Assembly (NCBI RefSeq): GCF_048128805.1
Contig: NC_136016.1
Location: 22,720,676 to 22,784,675, forward strand
DNA length: 64,000 bases
Source of the DNA: Centroberyx gerrardi
Lineage: Eukaryota; Chordata; Actinopteri; Beryciformes; Berycidae
Direction: 5' to 3'
The notes beneath the pieces were generated by a model. That model had not been told where the DNA came from and made no database searches. It saw nothing but the letters and a program-made list of their open reading frames with translations. Below, piece by piece: positions 1-12,811 of this stretch. The translations under genes were made by a program, and so were the position numbers. Every line of letters starts with the position of its first letter. Position 1 is the stretch's first letter.

Positions 1-1632
1 GAGCAGCTGCTGGATTTCGGGAAGCGATCAGTCACCGAGGATCAGTGTGTGAAAATGTCAGTTTCCTTCTGTCCTGCTGTCATTTCTGTCACCAAGAGTA
101 CGAACACATGAAGGGATTATATCTGCAGCTAGAGCTGTGGAGGCAAAAGGCAGCAACTGCTCAGTGTGGAACTGAGAAATACCTTTTTAACTGTCATGCA
201 AAATGACTTGTGCAATGAAATGTGATTTGACTGAGAAGTAATTCTTCATCTCATGTTCCTCTAACCCAAAAAAACCCCAAAAAAGACACATTAACATTTT
301 GGACCAAAATTGAAGTTACTGTCTTTTTCCTTTTTGGGGCGTTGTAATGTCACATGCGTCAACAAGAAGCACCTTTCTACCGGTCCACATGAGGGTTTTA
401 CCCGACAGCTATTTGAAGATTATAAAATCGTTCGCTGGACCGTTTCAGCTCCGAGAAGCAGACGCAGGCCCTGTCACGAAATGTTTTGAGAGCGATTACA
501 AGGAAAATGCCACCGTGCTGCGAGAACGATATGTCACTGCCTCTTCTTTCCGGACATAAAAAACAAAAACAAAACAAAAACCTAACCTTTGTGCTCAAAT
601 TATGCTGTCAGTGGAAAAAGCTGATAATTGTATAGCATATAAAGCATTGCACTGCACGGAAATGGGTCATTTTCTTTGTTTGTGTCGGGAAAGGAAGAGG
701 CGATAACGTTCAAATCTTTTGTTTGACGTTTGATGTCACTCTTCCAACATGGCGGCGTGTCCCTTTTGACCCTTCTTTACCGCTTTCCAAACCATCAGTT
801 ACAGGCTTTGATTAACTGCATGAGGAGTTTAGGGTGGGGGTTTACAACTTGACTATCTGTCTTCTGTTTGTTTCCACAAAATTCACATTTTAACCCAAGA
901 TAAGTGTATATAGTTCCACAGTTATGAAGGCTGGTCTATGCTCACTCAATACAGTGCAAAGGGACAGAGTAAGGAAGCCTGGAGACAAACCCACCAACTG
1001 ACAGCATATATGGTCAGACTGGTATGAAGATGGCAGCGTTAGATCTGGAGATTTCCTTACAAGTCAATGGAAAAACTTCAAAGAGCAGGATAATCCGTTT
1101 AAGGAGAAAATCTTCCAATTCCTGAACTCTAAACGGTCTTAAAATCATCTTCTCCCCCCCCTCTCAGACACTTCAGGGAACAAGGCAGGAAACTGTGGGC
1201 CACATCCCAAAAAATTCTCCATCTACTTCCATCATGTGAAACAGCCAGGTAAGGTTTTTGGAATATATTAGGAACGTCCTAATGATGGCTGCTTACCCGA
1301 CAAAGTGACAGGAAGAGTAGAAAAACTTACAAGCCACAGCCAAAATTTACCAGCGGGAGCCAAATCGATCTAATATCTTCCCCGAGGCTATTGATCGAGC
1401 CAAAACAGTGAAATAATGATTTCAGCAACTGTGCCCAAATAACTCCACACCCAAATATGTGTAATATGTGTTTCTCATCTCCTAAACAATAATGATTTGA
1501 TAGCTTATAATCTGTTTACTGCAAAACAACCGAGTTGTACGCCAGCGAGAAAACAGAGTCTTGTCTCTGGGAGCTACATAAGAGTCGAGCTGAATGGTAC
1601 CGAACGGGTCAAATACATGTCCCTCTTGCCCT

Positions 1633-1635
<3 letters not shown>

Positions 1636-1671
<36 letters not shown>

Positions 1672-1684
1672 GCACGCACACACC
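1636..1684. repeat. (CA)n microsatellite
   Basis: A near-perfect run of AC dinucleotides with a CGCGCACGCA variant at its right end. It makes short histidine/threonine and cysteine/valine open frames on the two strands that are artefacts. Confidence 0.95.
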
Positions 1685-2023
1685 ATGTTTTCCCCCGTGT
1701 GTAGGATTCATGAAATCATTAAAAAGGCAGCAGTTATAGTTTGGATTGATCTAAGAGTTCCTGAATCTAAAAAAAGACAAAAGGCTTAGCCTAGCGGTAA
1801 AACTAGCATCTTCCAGGACATTAACCCTTTTTTTTTTTTTGTTTTGTTTTGTCTTGTCGAAGGCACACAAACTACCACGAAAGTATAGTAATAATCTTCA
1901 AGTGTGCAAAAAAGCTTGGTTTACATCATTTCCCCAGTTAAAGAAAGAAGGAAGAAAGAAAGAAAAAAAAAACTGTTAATAGTCTTTCACTTTTTAGAGG
2001 CGACCAAGCAGCCTGGTCGGCAT

Positions 2024-2070
2024 TTCTCTCTCCCTCTCTCTCTCTCTCTCTCCTCCTCTCCCTCCTGGTT
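2024..2070. repeat. CT-rich simple repeat
   Basis: TCTC runs with CCCT and TCCTCC interruptions, about 600 bp beyond the UBTD1 stop codon. Confidence 0.85.
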
Positions 2071-2163
2071 TTTCGGGAGGAGAGAGGGTTTGCAGTGCAG
2101 AGTCCCGGGACGTCGTATTCAGAGTAGAGATGTGCTTTACAACCAACGCAAACTCCTCTGCGA

Positions 2164-2270
2164 TTTATTTTTTTCCATTGGCACTTAAGTTAGCGTTAGT
2201 GCAGAAACAGGGCAGAGGCAGAGTCTTGGGATGCACACCGGCAGGATCTCCGATACGATCTGCTTTTATT
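2164..2270 (-). terminator. Candidate UBTD1 polyadenylation signals
   Basis: Two AATAAA hexamers read on the minus strand (plus-strand TTTATT at 2164-2169 and 2265-2270), about 420 and 525 bases past the UBTD1 stop. Either gives a plausible 3' UTR end. No transcript evidence is available, so the choice is inference. Confidence 0.4.
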
Positions 2271-2284
2271 TGGGTTGGGTGGAG

Positions 2285-2314
2285 AGGGGGGTGGGGGGTG
2301 GGGGGTGCGGGGGT
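2285..2314 (+). repeat. G-run cluster with quadruplex potential
   Basis: Several runs of five or six G separated by single T or TGC on the plus strand, so C-rich on the UBTD1 sense strand. Short and low-complexity. Confidence 0.6.
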
Positions 2315-2640
2315 GGATGAACCCTCATAGAGAAGTAGTAAAGTCCCATCTGGGCGGGATCCACTTTATCTATAGACCGACCCTTGAGAGAGAGTCACAC
2401 ACCCCAAAAAAAACAAAATGGAAAATAATGACACTCTTTTTAACGGTAGATGAAAAGAAAGCAGCACTTTTTGAGTTTCTCCCTTATGTTTTTGCTCGTT
2501 AAGTGTTTTTGTACCTCCACAGTTCCACTTTAAACCCATTTAAACACCAGAGGGCGTTCTTTAAAAAGCATAAATTATCCAGCAGTGGGAGGCGTCTCTG
2601 GTCCTTCAGCGTCCCGCCACAACGCGTCTCCCTCCCTCCT

Positions 2641-2685
2641 CCCGTCCCGTCCCGTCCCGTCCCGTCCCGTCCCGTCCCGTCTCGT
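2641..2685 (-). repeat. (ACGGG)8 pentamer repeat in the UBTD1 3' UTR
   Basis: Eight perfect CCCGT units on the plus strand (2641-2680) plus a CTCGT variant. On the UBTD1 sense strand this reads as G triplets separated by AC, starting about six bases after the stop codon. Four or more G3 tracts with two-base loops fit the consensus for an RNA G-quadruplex. Pentamers of this sort are usually length-polymorphic. Confidence 0.9.
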
Positions 2686-2691
2686 CCTCGG

Positions 2692-2976
2692 TCAGTTGGA
2701 GGCGGTGGAGGTGTCGGTCGGGGACGAGGCAACGGCGGTGGGCGAAGGCAGGGGGGCCGGGGGGGCCTGCGGGTTGACGATGACCTGGATGACAAAGTCC
2801 TTCTGGATCTTGGTGTCCTGGAGCCGGGTCTTGTCCGTGAGCAGCTTGCCGGAGAAGAACCAGCGCTGGTGGGTGGAGTCGATGTCCTCCTGCGCCTGGA
2901 GCTGCTTCTTCAGCTGGCCGATGGTGTCGGCCATGCTGGCGCTGAGGCGCAGGTCCTTCCCCGTGGACAGACGCAC
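2692..2976 (-). CDS. ubtd1: UBTD1 exon 4: ubiquitin-like domain and C-terminal tail
   Basis: The acceptor CTGCAG lies at 2977-2982 on the minus strand and the exon opens in phase 0 with [14 protein letters not shown]. The stop codon is at 2692-2694. After the conserved FVIQVIVN the protein continues for about 25 residues rich in Pro, Ala, Ser and Thr; the human protein ends soon after the equivalent point. This tail lies next to a GC-rich repeat and may vary between species. In mammals the preceding exon and this one are, as I recall, a single exon; here they are split by an intron at 2977-3584. Confidence 0.95.
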   Translation of the reverse strand: MRLSTGKDLRLSASMADTIGQLKKQLQAQEDIDSTHQRWFFSGKLLTDKTRLQDTKIQKDFVIQVIVNPQAPPAPLPSPTAVASSPTDTSTASN

Positions 2977-5900
2977 CTGCAGGGGACAAGAGGGAACCAG
3001 AGGGATGAACCAGCGCTGCCTGGAGGACCAGCAGGGTCCACAATTAACACCCAGCAAGCGGCAAATACTGGTGAAATCAAGAAGGGTCTCCTGCTTGTTG
3101 AGATGACATCCAGGTCAATATACAATATACAAAGATTTTGCTTTTGTGAGAACAGAAGAACAAACAACTCTTTTATAAAATTTACATTCTTATCCTTGAT
3201 GAGTAAGGTAAGTGGGTTGGAGTAAACAAAGAGAAAATATGAAGAATATAAAGCCATTCAAGGCAAGATCAAAAATGGACATGAACTAAATACCAACAAC
3301 TAGAGAAAGAAATTAACCGCCACCAGTAAAATGCTGGTAATTTTTTTACCTGTTACATTAATTTAATAATGATATGAAACGGACAAAAGCAGCAAATCTT
3401 AGCTTTTATAAGATAAGATAAGATAAAATAGCACGTTATTAATCCCTTTGGGGAAATTCATGAAGCTGTAACCAGCAAATGTTTGGTATTTTTACTTGAT
3501 AAACGACTAAAATGATTATCAAAATTATAATCGATTAATTTTCTGTCGATCACGAAACAAAAACCACAACGCGGCCAGCGGCACCTTGAGCTGGAACTCC
3601 TTCTTGGGAGCGGCGGGGGGTTCGGGGCTGTCGCTCGGGTCTTCGTCGCTGCGCTCTGAGATCAGGTTGATGGGCGGAGCCAGGCAGTAGACGGGCAGCT
3701 GGTAGCGGTTCCCCAGCTCGTCGTAACACTCTGTCAGAGTACCTGGAGGGTTCAGTGGAGAGTTTTAGTGTCCTGTGACCGTTTAAATGCTGTTTTTAGA
3801 GGTTTTTTCATCCTGGCAAGAAGAAAATTCTCAGGGGAAACACTCAATATTTGTATTGTTTTGGCATGAAAATGGTCAAATTTTAAAATATTGAGTATCG
3901 ACAAAAAATATCAGCCATCGGTGACTAGTCTGAAAATATCTGTATCATTGGCATCAGCCTTTAAAAACCCACATTGGTCGAACCCTACAGTATGTAAAAG
4001 TAAATGTAGCCAGGGTCAGCAAGTTTGTGTGTGTGTGTGTGTGCGTGTGTGTAAATTTCTGTGTGACGTGGTTTGGATTTTGTGTGCCGTTACACTCCAA
4101 GTCTGTCGGGACTGAGCAGCAATATTTTCCTTCTTCTACGGATCTTTTTATGCAATTCCCCCAAACTTTTCAAGACCTCGAAATGATTACATTTGTTTTC
4201 CAGACCTGAGTAAGAACTATGAGTTTATTGGTGTGTGTGTGTGTGTGTGTGTGTGTGTTCTGTGTCCTGACCGTGCGGCAGTGTGATACTGGCTCCGTCC
4301 ACGATAGCCTGGGCCAGCTCGTGGTCGTTACACTCCAGGGCGACGGCGGCGGCTTTCAGGGCGTCCCAGATCTCCTTGCGGCCCTCGAAGGCCGGCGCCG
4401 TGTCCCAGAACTCGTCCCGCTTGCTCCGCAGCTGGCCCTCCGTCATCGGGTAGTCGCTCTTCCACTTGGGACGGTCCTTTTTCAGAGGCTCGTTACGACC
4501 TGCAAGGAGGGGAAGATCGTTAACGGAAGAGGAAAGAGCCACCGCTTTAGCCAGAGATGTGATATCTTTACGGTCTTAAAGTCTGGACTTTAAGACAATA
4601 ATGGCATGTTTAGAGCGGTTTATTCAAACTCTGGTGTGATTATCCTTCAGTCCAGTTTGTTTAGGCCAAGTGAGATGCCATTCAAACTCAGGTGGCACCA
4701 AATAACCTCACCGAGACGCCTGAAAATGTGAGTCTCTAAGTTCCAAGTGTGGAGCGGTTTGTTACTGATGCTTGGAAAGTCTCATAGTCTATCATAGTAA
4801 AATGAAGTGAAGGCAAACCGTAGTTTTGCTCATATTCATCCATTTCTTTACAGGGACTGGGTTTGTTTTTTTCTTCATGTTTCGAGTCATGGCACAGCAT
4901 TTGCACATGATATGGCCCCTCTTCAGCTCTGTAGTTCTGCACCCGAAGGTCTTTTCAGATCAGGGATTCACAAGCCTTTTCAATCCAAGGACCCCCAATA
5001 TAGATTTGTGTGAGCCCACGGACTACCACTTGCTAAGAGAGGATGTTTGTGGTTTGATATGATTTAGTACATAACTGTCTATAGTGGTAACAGTTGAGAG
5101 TGAAAACTATATCAAAGTAGCCAATAATACATCCTGGAATGTGGTGAGTGAGGTTTTAGTCTAGTCTTGTCTTGTTTATTCATATCACCCTTTATCACAG
5201 TCAAGTCTGAAAGGGCTTTACATACCTTCATATACATGTCATATACCATACTACATACATATATACTACAAACATAAATACACATCATATACATCCCATA
5301 CTAGGTCATATATATATTTCATATACATTGTTTACTACATCATAAACTACATCATACTACACACCAACACACTAACGCCTACGGGCAATTTAGAGTCTTC
5401 AGTTCACCTGCATGTCTTTGGACTGTGGGAGGAAATCCACTCCAACACTAGGAAAACATGCAAACTCCACACACAAAGGCCCGGGGCGGAGATTCAAACC
5501 CACAACCTTCTTGCTGTGAAATTAAAACTATTTCTCGAGTTGCTGGTGACCCCCTATATCGCCCCCCTTGAGGACCCCCGGCACCCCAGGACCACATTAG
5601 ATTTCGACTGCCTATTATTTCCTGACACAGCAGAGACTTACTGTCCTTTATGAGGCCTGACTGTGAAAAGCCAGCATGTAAGGTGAACCGTAGAGACTCA
5701 GACAGACCCAAGCTAAACCCTGCTGTGAGCATAATGATTTGCATGGCAGGGGACCAGGACAGGAAGGACCGGAAAACAACACGCAAGTATAGATATACTG
5801 TATGGAAATAGGGGCTCAAAAACAACAACACACACACACACAGAGGAAGAGTGCAAAAGAGAGAGCGACTGACCAACAGGGAAGCAGAGAGCATGTAAAG

Positions 5901-8900
5901 TCTCACAATGTCCTTCACATTTAACAGTGATGCATTAGGTGACACAAAGTAGTGCAGCAATTAGCCTAATGAACCGTTAGATAACCTCTATTTGCACAGG
6001 ACTAATATCACCTGGGGACGTCCGCTAACCGATCGTCTGTGATTTTAAACCCGTGCGAATCTGCCATGTTGGTAATTTGTAAACTACAAAATCCAGTGCA
6101 AATTATCTGTCATATTTTGGTGAAGACCGAGGTTCCCTGATGATATTAATCCTGTAATTTCAGCCTTGATTTGTTTTTGATGCACAATTTCTTTTTCTTC
6201 TAGACGCACAATTTCTATGTTCTTCCTGTCATGAAAAATGGAGGCAGATGCATTTTCGGAGCAAATAAGTGACAAATTGTAAAATCTTCATATTTTACTG
6301 TATCTGGGTGATTTCAGTGAACCTCATCATCACGTGCGAATGCGTTTCATGAACTGGAACTTGGTGGGTAATTCATTAACTACATTAGGAACCTGTGCAA
6401 ACAGGGCTCAAGACTTACGACCGGAGAGAAACGTTCTTATACGGCGTCACAAGAGACAGAGAAACCTCAGCGCACCCCCCGCCCCCCCCCCGCCTCCGCC
6501 ATGTCATCCGAATCTAAAATTAGGAGGTCATTCAGGGTTTGCAATATGCATGAAGCATGTGTAGCCTATATCTGTCTATGTAACCTTACACGTGTTTCTC
6601 AGCATCCAATATTCACACAAAGCACACCTAGGCCCAGCAGCAGTCCTGCAAGGAGACTTGTTACTGTAGTTTAAGTGGCTAAAAGCATGCAGCAAGCATC
6701 ATGGATACTACATCACCTGAACACACACACACACACACACACACACACGTACGTACGTTAAACTAGCGACAGGATGGGGAAACTTAACTTTTTTTGCCCA
6801 CATCCCAACATGCACCAGCAATTCCAACATTTCATAGGGCTGGGGGATATGGTTGAAATCAATATCACGATAACCATAAAACATTTTTTGGCATCGATAT
6901 ATATCACAATATGGCTCATGTACGCAGAATCAAATGTTAAATAATCAAACTGATGTACATTGCATTGAACTGCATGGTAATGTTAAGTGTGATGTCCAAC
7001 AAAACTGAAATTTTCAAATAATATTCCTAAAAAGTGTAAAATCATACCTGATAACAAGCAAACTTTATTTAAACAGCAGAAGTGTGTATCAGGATATCCC
7101 AACACGCTTTAACAGAGCAGGCTGTGAAGGAGTGAAAGAGTTTTTGAAGAGGTGCCACCCGCGGGCCACTTCAGTTCATTTTGTCACAACAAAGGTACTA
7201 AACAGGCCGACGCTCACGTTTCCAAAGGCCTGAGAGGCAGAGACGCCGGTGGTAGCTAGCGGCCGTTATTACCGTCGTAACTGGCCGTCACACAGACCTT
7301 TCAGCTGCAAACTGGGCCAACTGGGGAGAGGACGAGCGAAGGAAAATGAAGAGGAGCAGCAAAAAGGGAGATGTTAGCATGCATCCAAGAGGTTGTCTTT
7401 CCTTCAAACAAATTATTTATAGTGCGGGCGGCCTAAGAGGAGTAATTGGGAGGACACGGGGTGGTGTAGGATTTGCACTGGGAGCAGAGTGAATCCAGGC
7501 GAAGCGAAGCAAGGGGCTTCCTCATTACACACAAGCCGAGGGAGCGGTGGAGATCTACAGAAGACAGATGGGATCAGGAGCAAAACTGTAAGATGTATGG
7601 AGCTGAACAATTAATCTTAATCACAATATGAACTTCTGCAATTTCCAAATCGCAGAGGCTGCAATTAATTGCCTTAGAGAGAGCGCCGTCCAAACTGGAT
7701 TTCTGAACAAGGTGTTTCAGAACTGCAGGTAATCTTTGATCCATGAATCAAGCACAATAAAACCTTTCATCAGACTCAAACTCAGTAAATCCTGCACACT
7801 GACATCTAATTTTAAAGTTCTAAAAAAAAATGTATGAAAGAAAAACTTGTGATGATATGAATCGCAGTTTAAACTGCAATTACAGCGTTCTGTCAAATAA
7901 TCCAAATTAGATTTTTTTGTCAATATCCTTCAGCCCTAAAGCTGTATGATCCATATTTCCAGATACTCCAACATAAGAAGCCCATCCATGTTGCATGTTA
8001 TGTTAGTAAAAATCACCACTGTTGACCAATTTGTGCTACACAGTCTACTCTTGAGATTTTTATTAGCCAAGAAGTCTTGGAAATTAACACAAGCAGATGA
8101 GGGACAGCGAAGGCCTCTGCGGTTTGACAAATCACTGGATGAGTTAAGATATGAAACGGAGACGAGAAATGTCAGGGGAAGAGCTTTTTCTGTCTGGCCT
8201 CGGCCGATATCTGCCACCATCCATCCTTTTAACTGTACTGGGATAGATTTTTTTTGTATTTGTAATGTCATTGTGTTTTTATTGTGCCTTGCTGCAAGCT
8301 AGATTTCCCTCCTGGACAATAAAAGTGAGCTGAACTCTATATGGCAGAGAATGTCACATCAAACCACATGCCACAATTTGTCAGTTTAAAGTTGCCCTGC
8401 TTACTTCATATAACGTGATTTAAGACCTTTTCCAAATCATTAGGTTCCACTCTTCACTTAAGTGTTCATCTGATCCACCGAACATCACTCATTTCAATAC
8501 AACTTTAAACGGATTTGCCCATTATTCCTTTGTCTTCATCCACCAAACTGCAGCATGGGATGCAGTAGCAAGTAGTAGGAAACAATTTCAAAAGGTAATA
8601 TTTTATGGAAATACATGCGGCTTGACGGACTGGATGTATGAAAAGTGAACCGCAACGAAAAGACTAAAGCTCCTATCAGAGGTGGAGACTCGAGTCACGT
8701 GACTTGAGTCAGACTCCAGTCACAGTTTTAACTGCTTGAGAGTTGACTTGATGCATGAAGAGAAGACTTGAGACTTGACTTGACTTGGGTTCTGGTGACT
8801 TGGGACTTGACTCTGACTTGTACTTTGATGACTTGAAAAGGTTTCTAAAGTCTTGACTTGAGATCTTGTGTTTGTGTAAATGACTCAGATTGAAAGTGAT

Positions 8901-11900
8901 AAAATTTGTTCCAGCAGACGACTGAATTTAAATTCTGTTTTCTGAATTTGTATGGAATGATTGAATTTATTGAAGTTGAAACTGATTATAGAAATCAAAC
9001 TCATGATGCTCTTACCAAGTTTTTATCCTATTAAAACCATATTGCATTGAAAAGTCCTAGATATTTAGTTTTCTTTAAGATATTAAATTGATACTGGACT
9101 CTTGATTTGTTCTGACTTGACTTGCTGTTCTACATTTAGACTTGAGACCTGACTTTAATGACATGGACTTGACTTGAACTTGACTTTGATAATTTACATT
9201 TAGACTTGGGACTTGACTTGAGACTTGAGACTGACTTGGGACTCGAGCGGAGATGACTTGGTCACACCTCTGGGTCCAATACAAAGAGTGAACATCACGT
9301 ATCTGGGCTGCGTCTCGCCCTGCTGTATCCAAACTGTAACCGCAGCACGGAGAGGAACAATGCATTACAGACGCATGAAGCAATATCAGGGCGTTTTCAC
9401 CGCGCCGGGCCCCGTAAAAGACGTTGCCACATGATTTGAGGTTACAGTGCAGCGTGTTGTGTTTATGAGCGTTAATGGAATACGTCATAAACAAGGCACG
9501 AGGACCATAAAGCAGGGTTTCTCTGCGCTGCATTTCAGGACATAAACATAAATAAAAAGCCACACCACAGGCCCACATGGGGCTTATTGGCATAGGTGGC
9601 TCTTAAAGTACTGTCTGGTTTTGGTCAAAGACATTAACGCATATTGTTGCCTTGGCTCTATATAGTCATCTTACAGGATATCTGACTGCCCTCCCATTAG
9701 GCAAATAAATGCAGGGTGTTTTCTATGCCTGCAGGCCTCGGGTCTGTTTCTACCTTTGCAATATCATCTTTAAAAGTAGGTTGAACAGCTGAACAGAAAG
9801 GAAGTGCACTCTTTAACCAGATAGACACAATCTATGACCGTGTGTGAAAAAGCACACAGCGCCGATTTCCCTCGGACACACAAGCACATACACACACACA
9901 CACAAACCCACCCACATGCAGTCACACACACTCTCACCCCTGTAGTTGGCAATCTTATCACCACTCCAAACCACGGTCCTCAGCATTCTGCAACGGAAGA
10001 TAAAAGTCCCGGAGAGAAACTCGGCCTCCGTGCCTCGACTGACAAAGCGCTCTGTAACATCCACAGAGTTGTTTTTGAAGACCTACTAACCTGCCGCCAC
10101 CCATTGATTTTTGATCTGGAACAAATCAAATTCCCCTGTCACCGATTCCTGATGAGACTTTAGAAAATATACAAAACAACCGCTTACATCAAACCACGGC
10201 AAAAACTCTTGTGTTCAGACTGTGAGCAACACGAACAAGCCACTGAAAGTCCATTCATTTCCTATAGAGCGGAGCGACCGGGGGAAACTCGGCCGATGTG
10301 TGGATGAACTTTTCGTGGTCATCGCCCGTCAACAGCCAATCGGATTTCTGCGCTTCTTTGTTTCCCTACTGATGTGATTTAGTTTCATGAACAATAATTC
10401 TGCCTGGCAAACGCAGAATGAACAAGAAGTTGATTCCAGCCATTCAAAGCTTCCCAGTTCTGTACAACTTTTATTTTTAAGACGACAGGAATAAAAGTCT
10501 CAAAAACGATGTTAGGAGAACGGTTGCATCCAGCTCACTGGGGTCGATGATAAGCTCTGAATTAATTTTATTGAGCTTTCTGTTTATTTACGATTAATAT
10601 CTAATTAGAACTCTCTGGCGATGTCAACTCATCAAAACGATTATGAAAGGCAATACCAAAGCAGCAAAAAGAAAACATGATTTGTATGAATACAGCTTAA
10701 TTTTCAGAGCCTCTTTCACCGCCCAAAATCAGTCAGAATAGAGCGACCCATCAACAGACAGAGGCCGCATCAACTGGAACAAACGCCGGGACAGAAGCAA
10801 TTACCGAGCTCTTCCACCCAGAGAAAACGAGGACCAGTTCCTCACAGCATGGTGAGAACTGGAACCCATTAACCCATATTGTGAAAAATAAGATACCAGA
10901 TGAGCTTTCTACTGTATCTGACCTCGTCCTCTCGCATGGCGCTCTGTACGAGGGCGTGACAGGCAGAGCGCATTCAGTCCCGGTGGAACAGCCGGGCGGA
11001 GACGGAGCGGGACACGATGTGACTTGTTCTTTTTGATCGAAGCCTCACAGGGAGGGCCTGTTGATACCCATCAGGGTGGGAAATTACCACCAGCCACCAG
11101 CAACAGCTAGGAATATCTTGGCTGTAGCAGCTCAGTTTGTCTAGTTTACCCGCCAGTCACTTTGGCAGGCAACAAAATCCCTCGGAGGTCCTGTTCAGTT
11201 CCACAAATCTAGCTGGTTGACAAAATGTTGAATAGTTGGCTTGTCAGTTCTGTGATGGACCAAAGTTGATTTCCTTCCCTGATAGCAATGCAAAAGGCAG
11301 GGATTGACCCTTGAAAACCTCTTGTCCTTCTCACGTCAACTGAACACAAAGCCTGCTGGGAAAAGGCCGCCACACTGAGAAACTTCCCATCCAGTGAGCT
11401 GGAGGAAGACGACAGGACACAAGCAGCAGCCCAGTGAGTCACACAGAGACTTATATTGCCCAACAGTCAGTATAAAGAGAAGTTTTACCCAACATGCTGT
11501 TCTAGACACACTGACTGACAGTTAGAGCAGTGAGCTGAACCTTATCCCAGAGCTAATCTGACCGCCGAGGGGGAAATTCAGTTTCTCAAGAGCCCGGGCC
11601 ATCGATTGGGTCCAGTGAGATTCCCCAGCCACTTTCACTGTTTTACCAGCCAGCTAGTTTTTTTTTTTTTTTTATATAATAGGATCTCCTTCGTTGGTTA
11701 AGTGTTTGGTAGTATTGACACACTTACCAGCCATAGCCAAAAATTTACCAGTACTTGGTTGGAGGCTGATGGTAATTTCCTATCCTGAGTGAGTTTACAA
11801 TAACAAGTGTAAGCTTACATTAGAGCCTCTAACTGCCTCTCTGTAGCTCACAGTAACCATTTTCATGTGTCAAACCATCATGTCGCAGAAGGTCTTGCTT

Positions 11901-12755
11901 AGTTTTCAGTGGCATCACTGTCTGAGTCGCAACTATGTAGAAATTCAGTATTTCTGCCAACTCAGCTGTGTGGCGCCTGCGTCATTCAGTTTAGTCTCCT
12001 TGTAAATATAACATTTACTCTGGCTAAGTGCTTTAGCAGCAATCCAAATTCCATCTGTCATTATCAAAGCCAAGTGTAAAAGAGCAAAACGTGGCAGTCG
12101 GCCAGTGTTTATCTTCAGAAGAATGTTATCGTCGGGGAAGGTAAGTAGCTAATGGACATGACCTGAAGTTCTCTGACTGAAATAATGAGCGTATCAGGAA
12201 AAGTAACCTCCACTTCAGTGTCACCAGTTACAGTAAGAAGGACGCCCTGCTTGGTCGCAAACTCCACGTCAACATCATGTTCCACAGGGCTACAATTTCA
12301 CTATTTTCAAGCTAGTAGCTGTCCCAACTATCTTATTGTAGTGGGATTAAGGGTGAGGTTGGAAATTATTGGGTGAGAAAGTGTCAGGCGCAAAGTGTAG
12401 GTGCAATGTCAGGCTGATGTAGGTGTAGTGTAGGTGAGTTTAGCGCTGATCAGTGCTGAGAGTCAGTGGTTGTTGGTCTGCAACTGTTTCCAAGAACTGC
12501 CTGGGTGTAAAAGAGAATGCAATGGACTGATGGATAGTACTGCATGGGGGGCAACTACACTTTTTCTCTTGTTTCCATTGAATTAGCCAACAACGTCTCT
12601 CTCAACCATGACACATGTAACACGATTTTGCAATGCCATCAGTGTGAGGAGGCATGAGGAGTAGACAGAGAGCAGGGACTGCTGGTGTTGCAAGGAAAAG
12701 GGAGTTTTTTTGTTTTTTTTAATTGTTAAGATCGTGTGAAGCACCCCACCCCCCA

Positions 12756-12811
<56 letters not shown>

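Larger units (their letters stand above)
1..2163. other. Region downstream of UBTD1, no gene recognised
   Basis: No exon with homology I recognise was found. One frame is open on the plus strand from base 1 to a TGA ending at base 111, which could be the tail of an exon cut by the window edge but has no recognisable motif. The rest is AT-rich sequence with a CA run (1636-1684), a CT run (2024-2070) and a fragment near 1326-1360 that resembles sequence near 11730. Short open frames here run across simple repeats and are not called as genes. Confidence 0.5.

Noticed and set aside
2503-3225. Plus-strand open frames over the UBTD1 last exon
   Set aside because: Antisense shadows of a GC-rich coding exon and of the CCCGT repeat; the minus frame has the ubiquitin-like domain.
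7946-8302. Overlapping plus and minus frames of about 115 codons
   Set aside because: No motif, no splice context and moderate AT content in UBTD1 intron 1; compatible with chance.
9075-9593. 172-codon minus-strand frame
   Set aside because: Reads across MITE family A; Ser/Gln/Val-rich repeat text without motifs.
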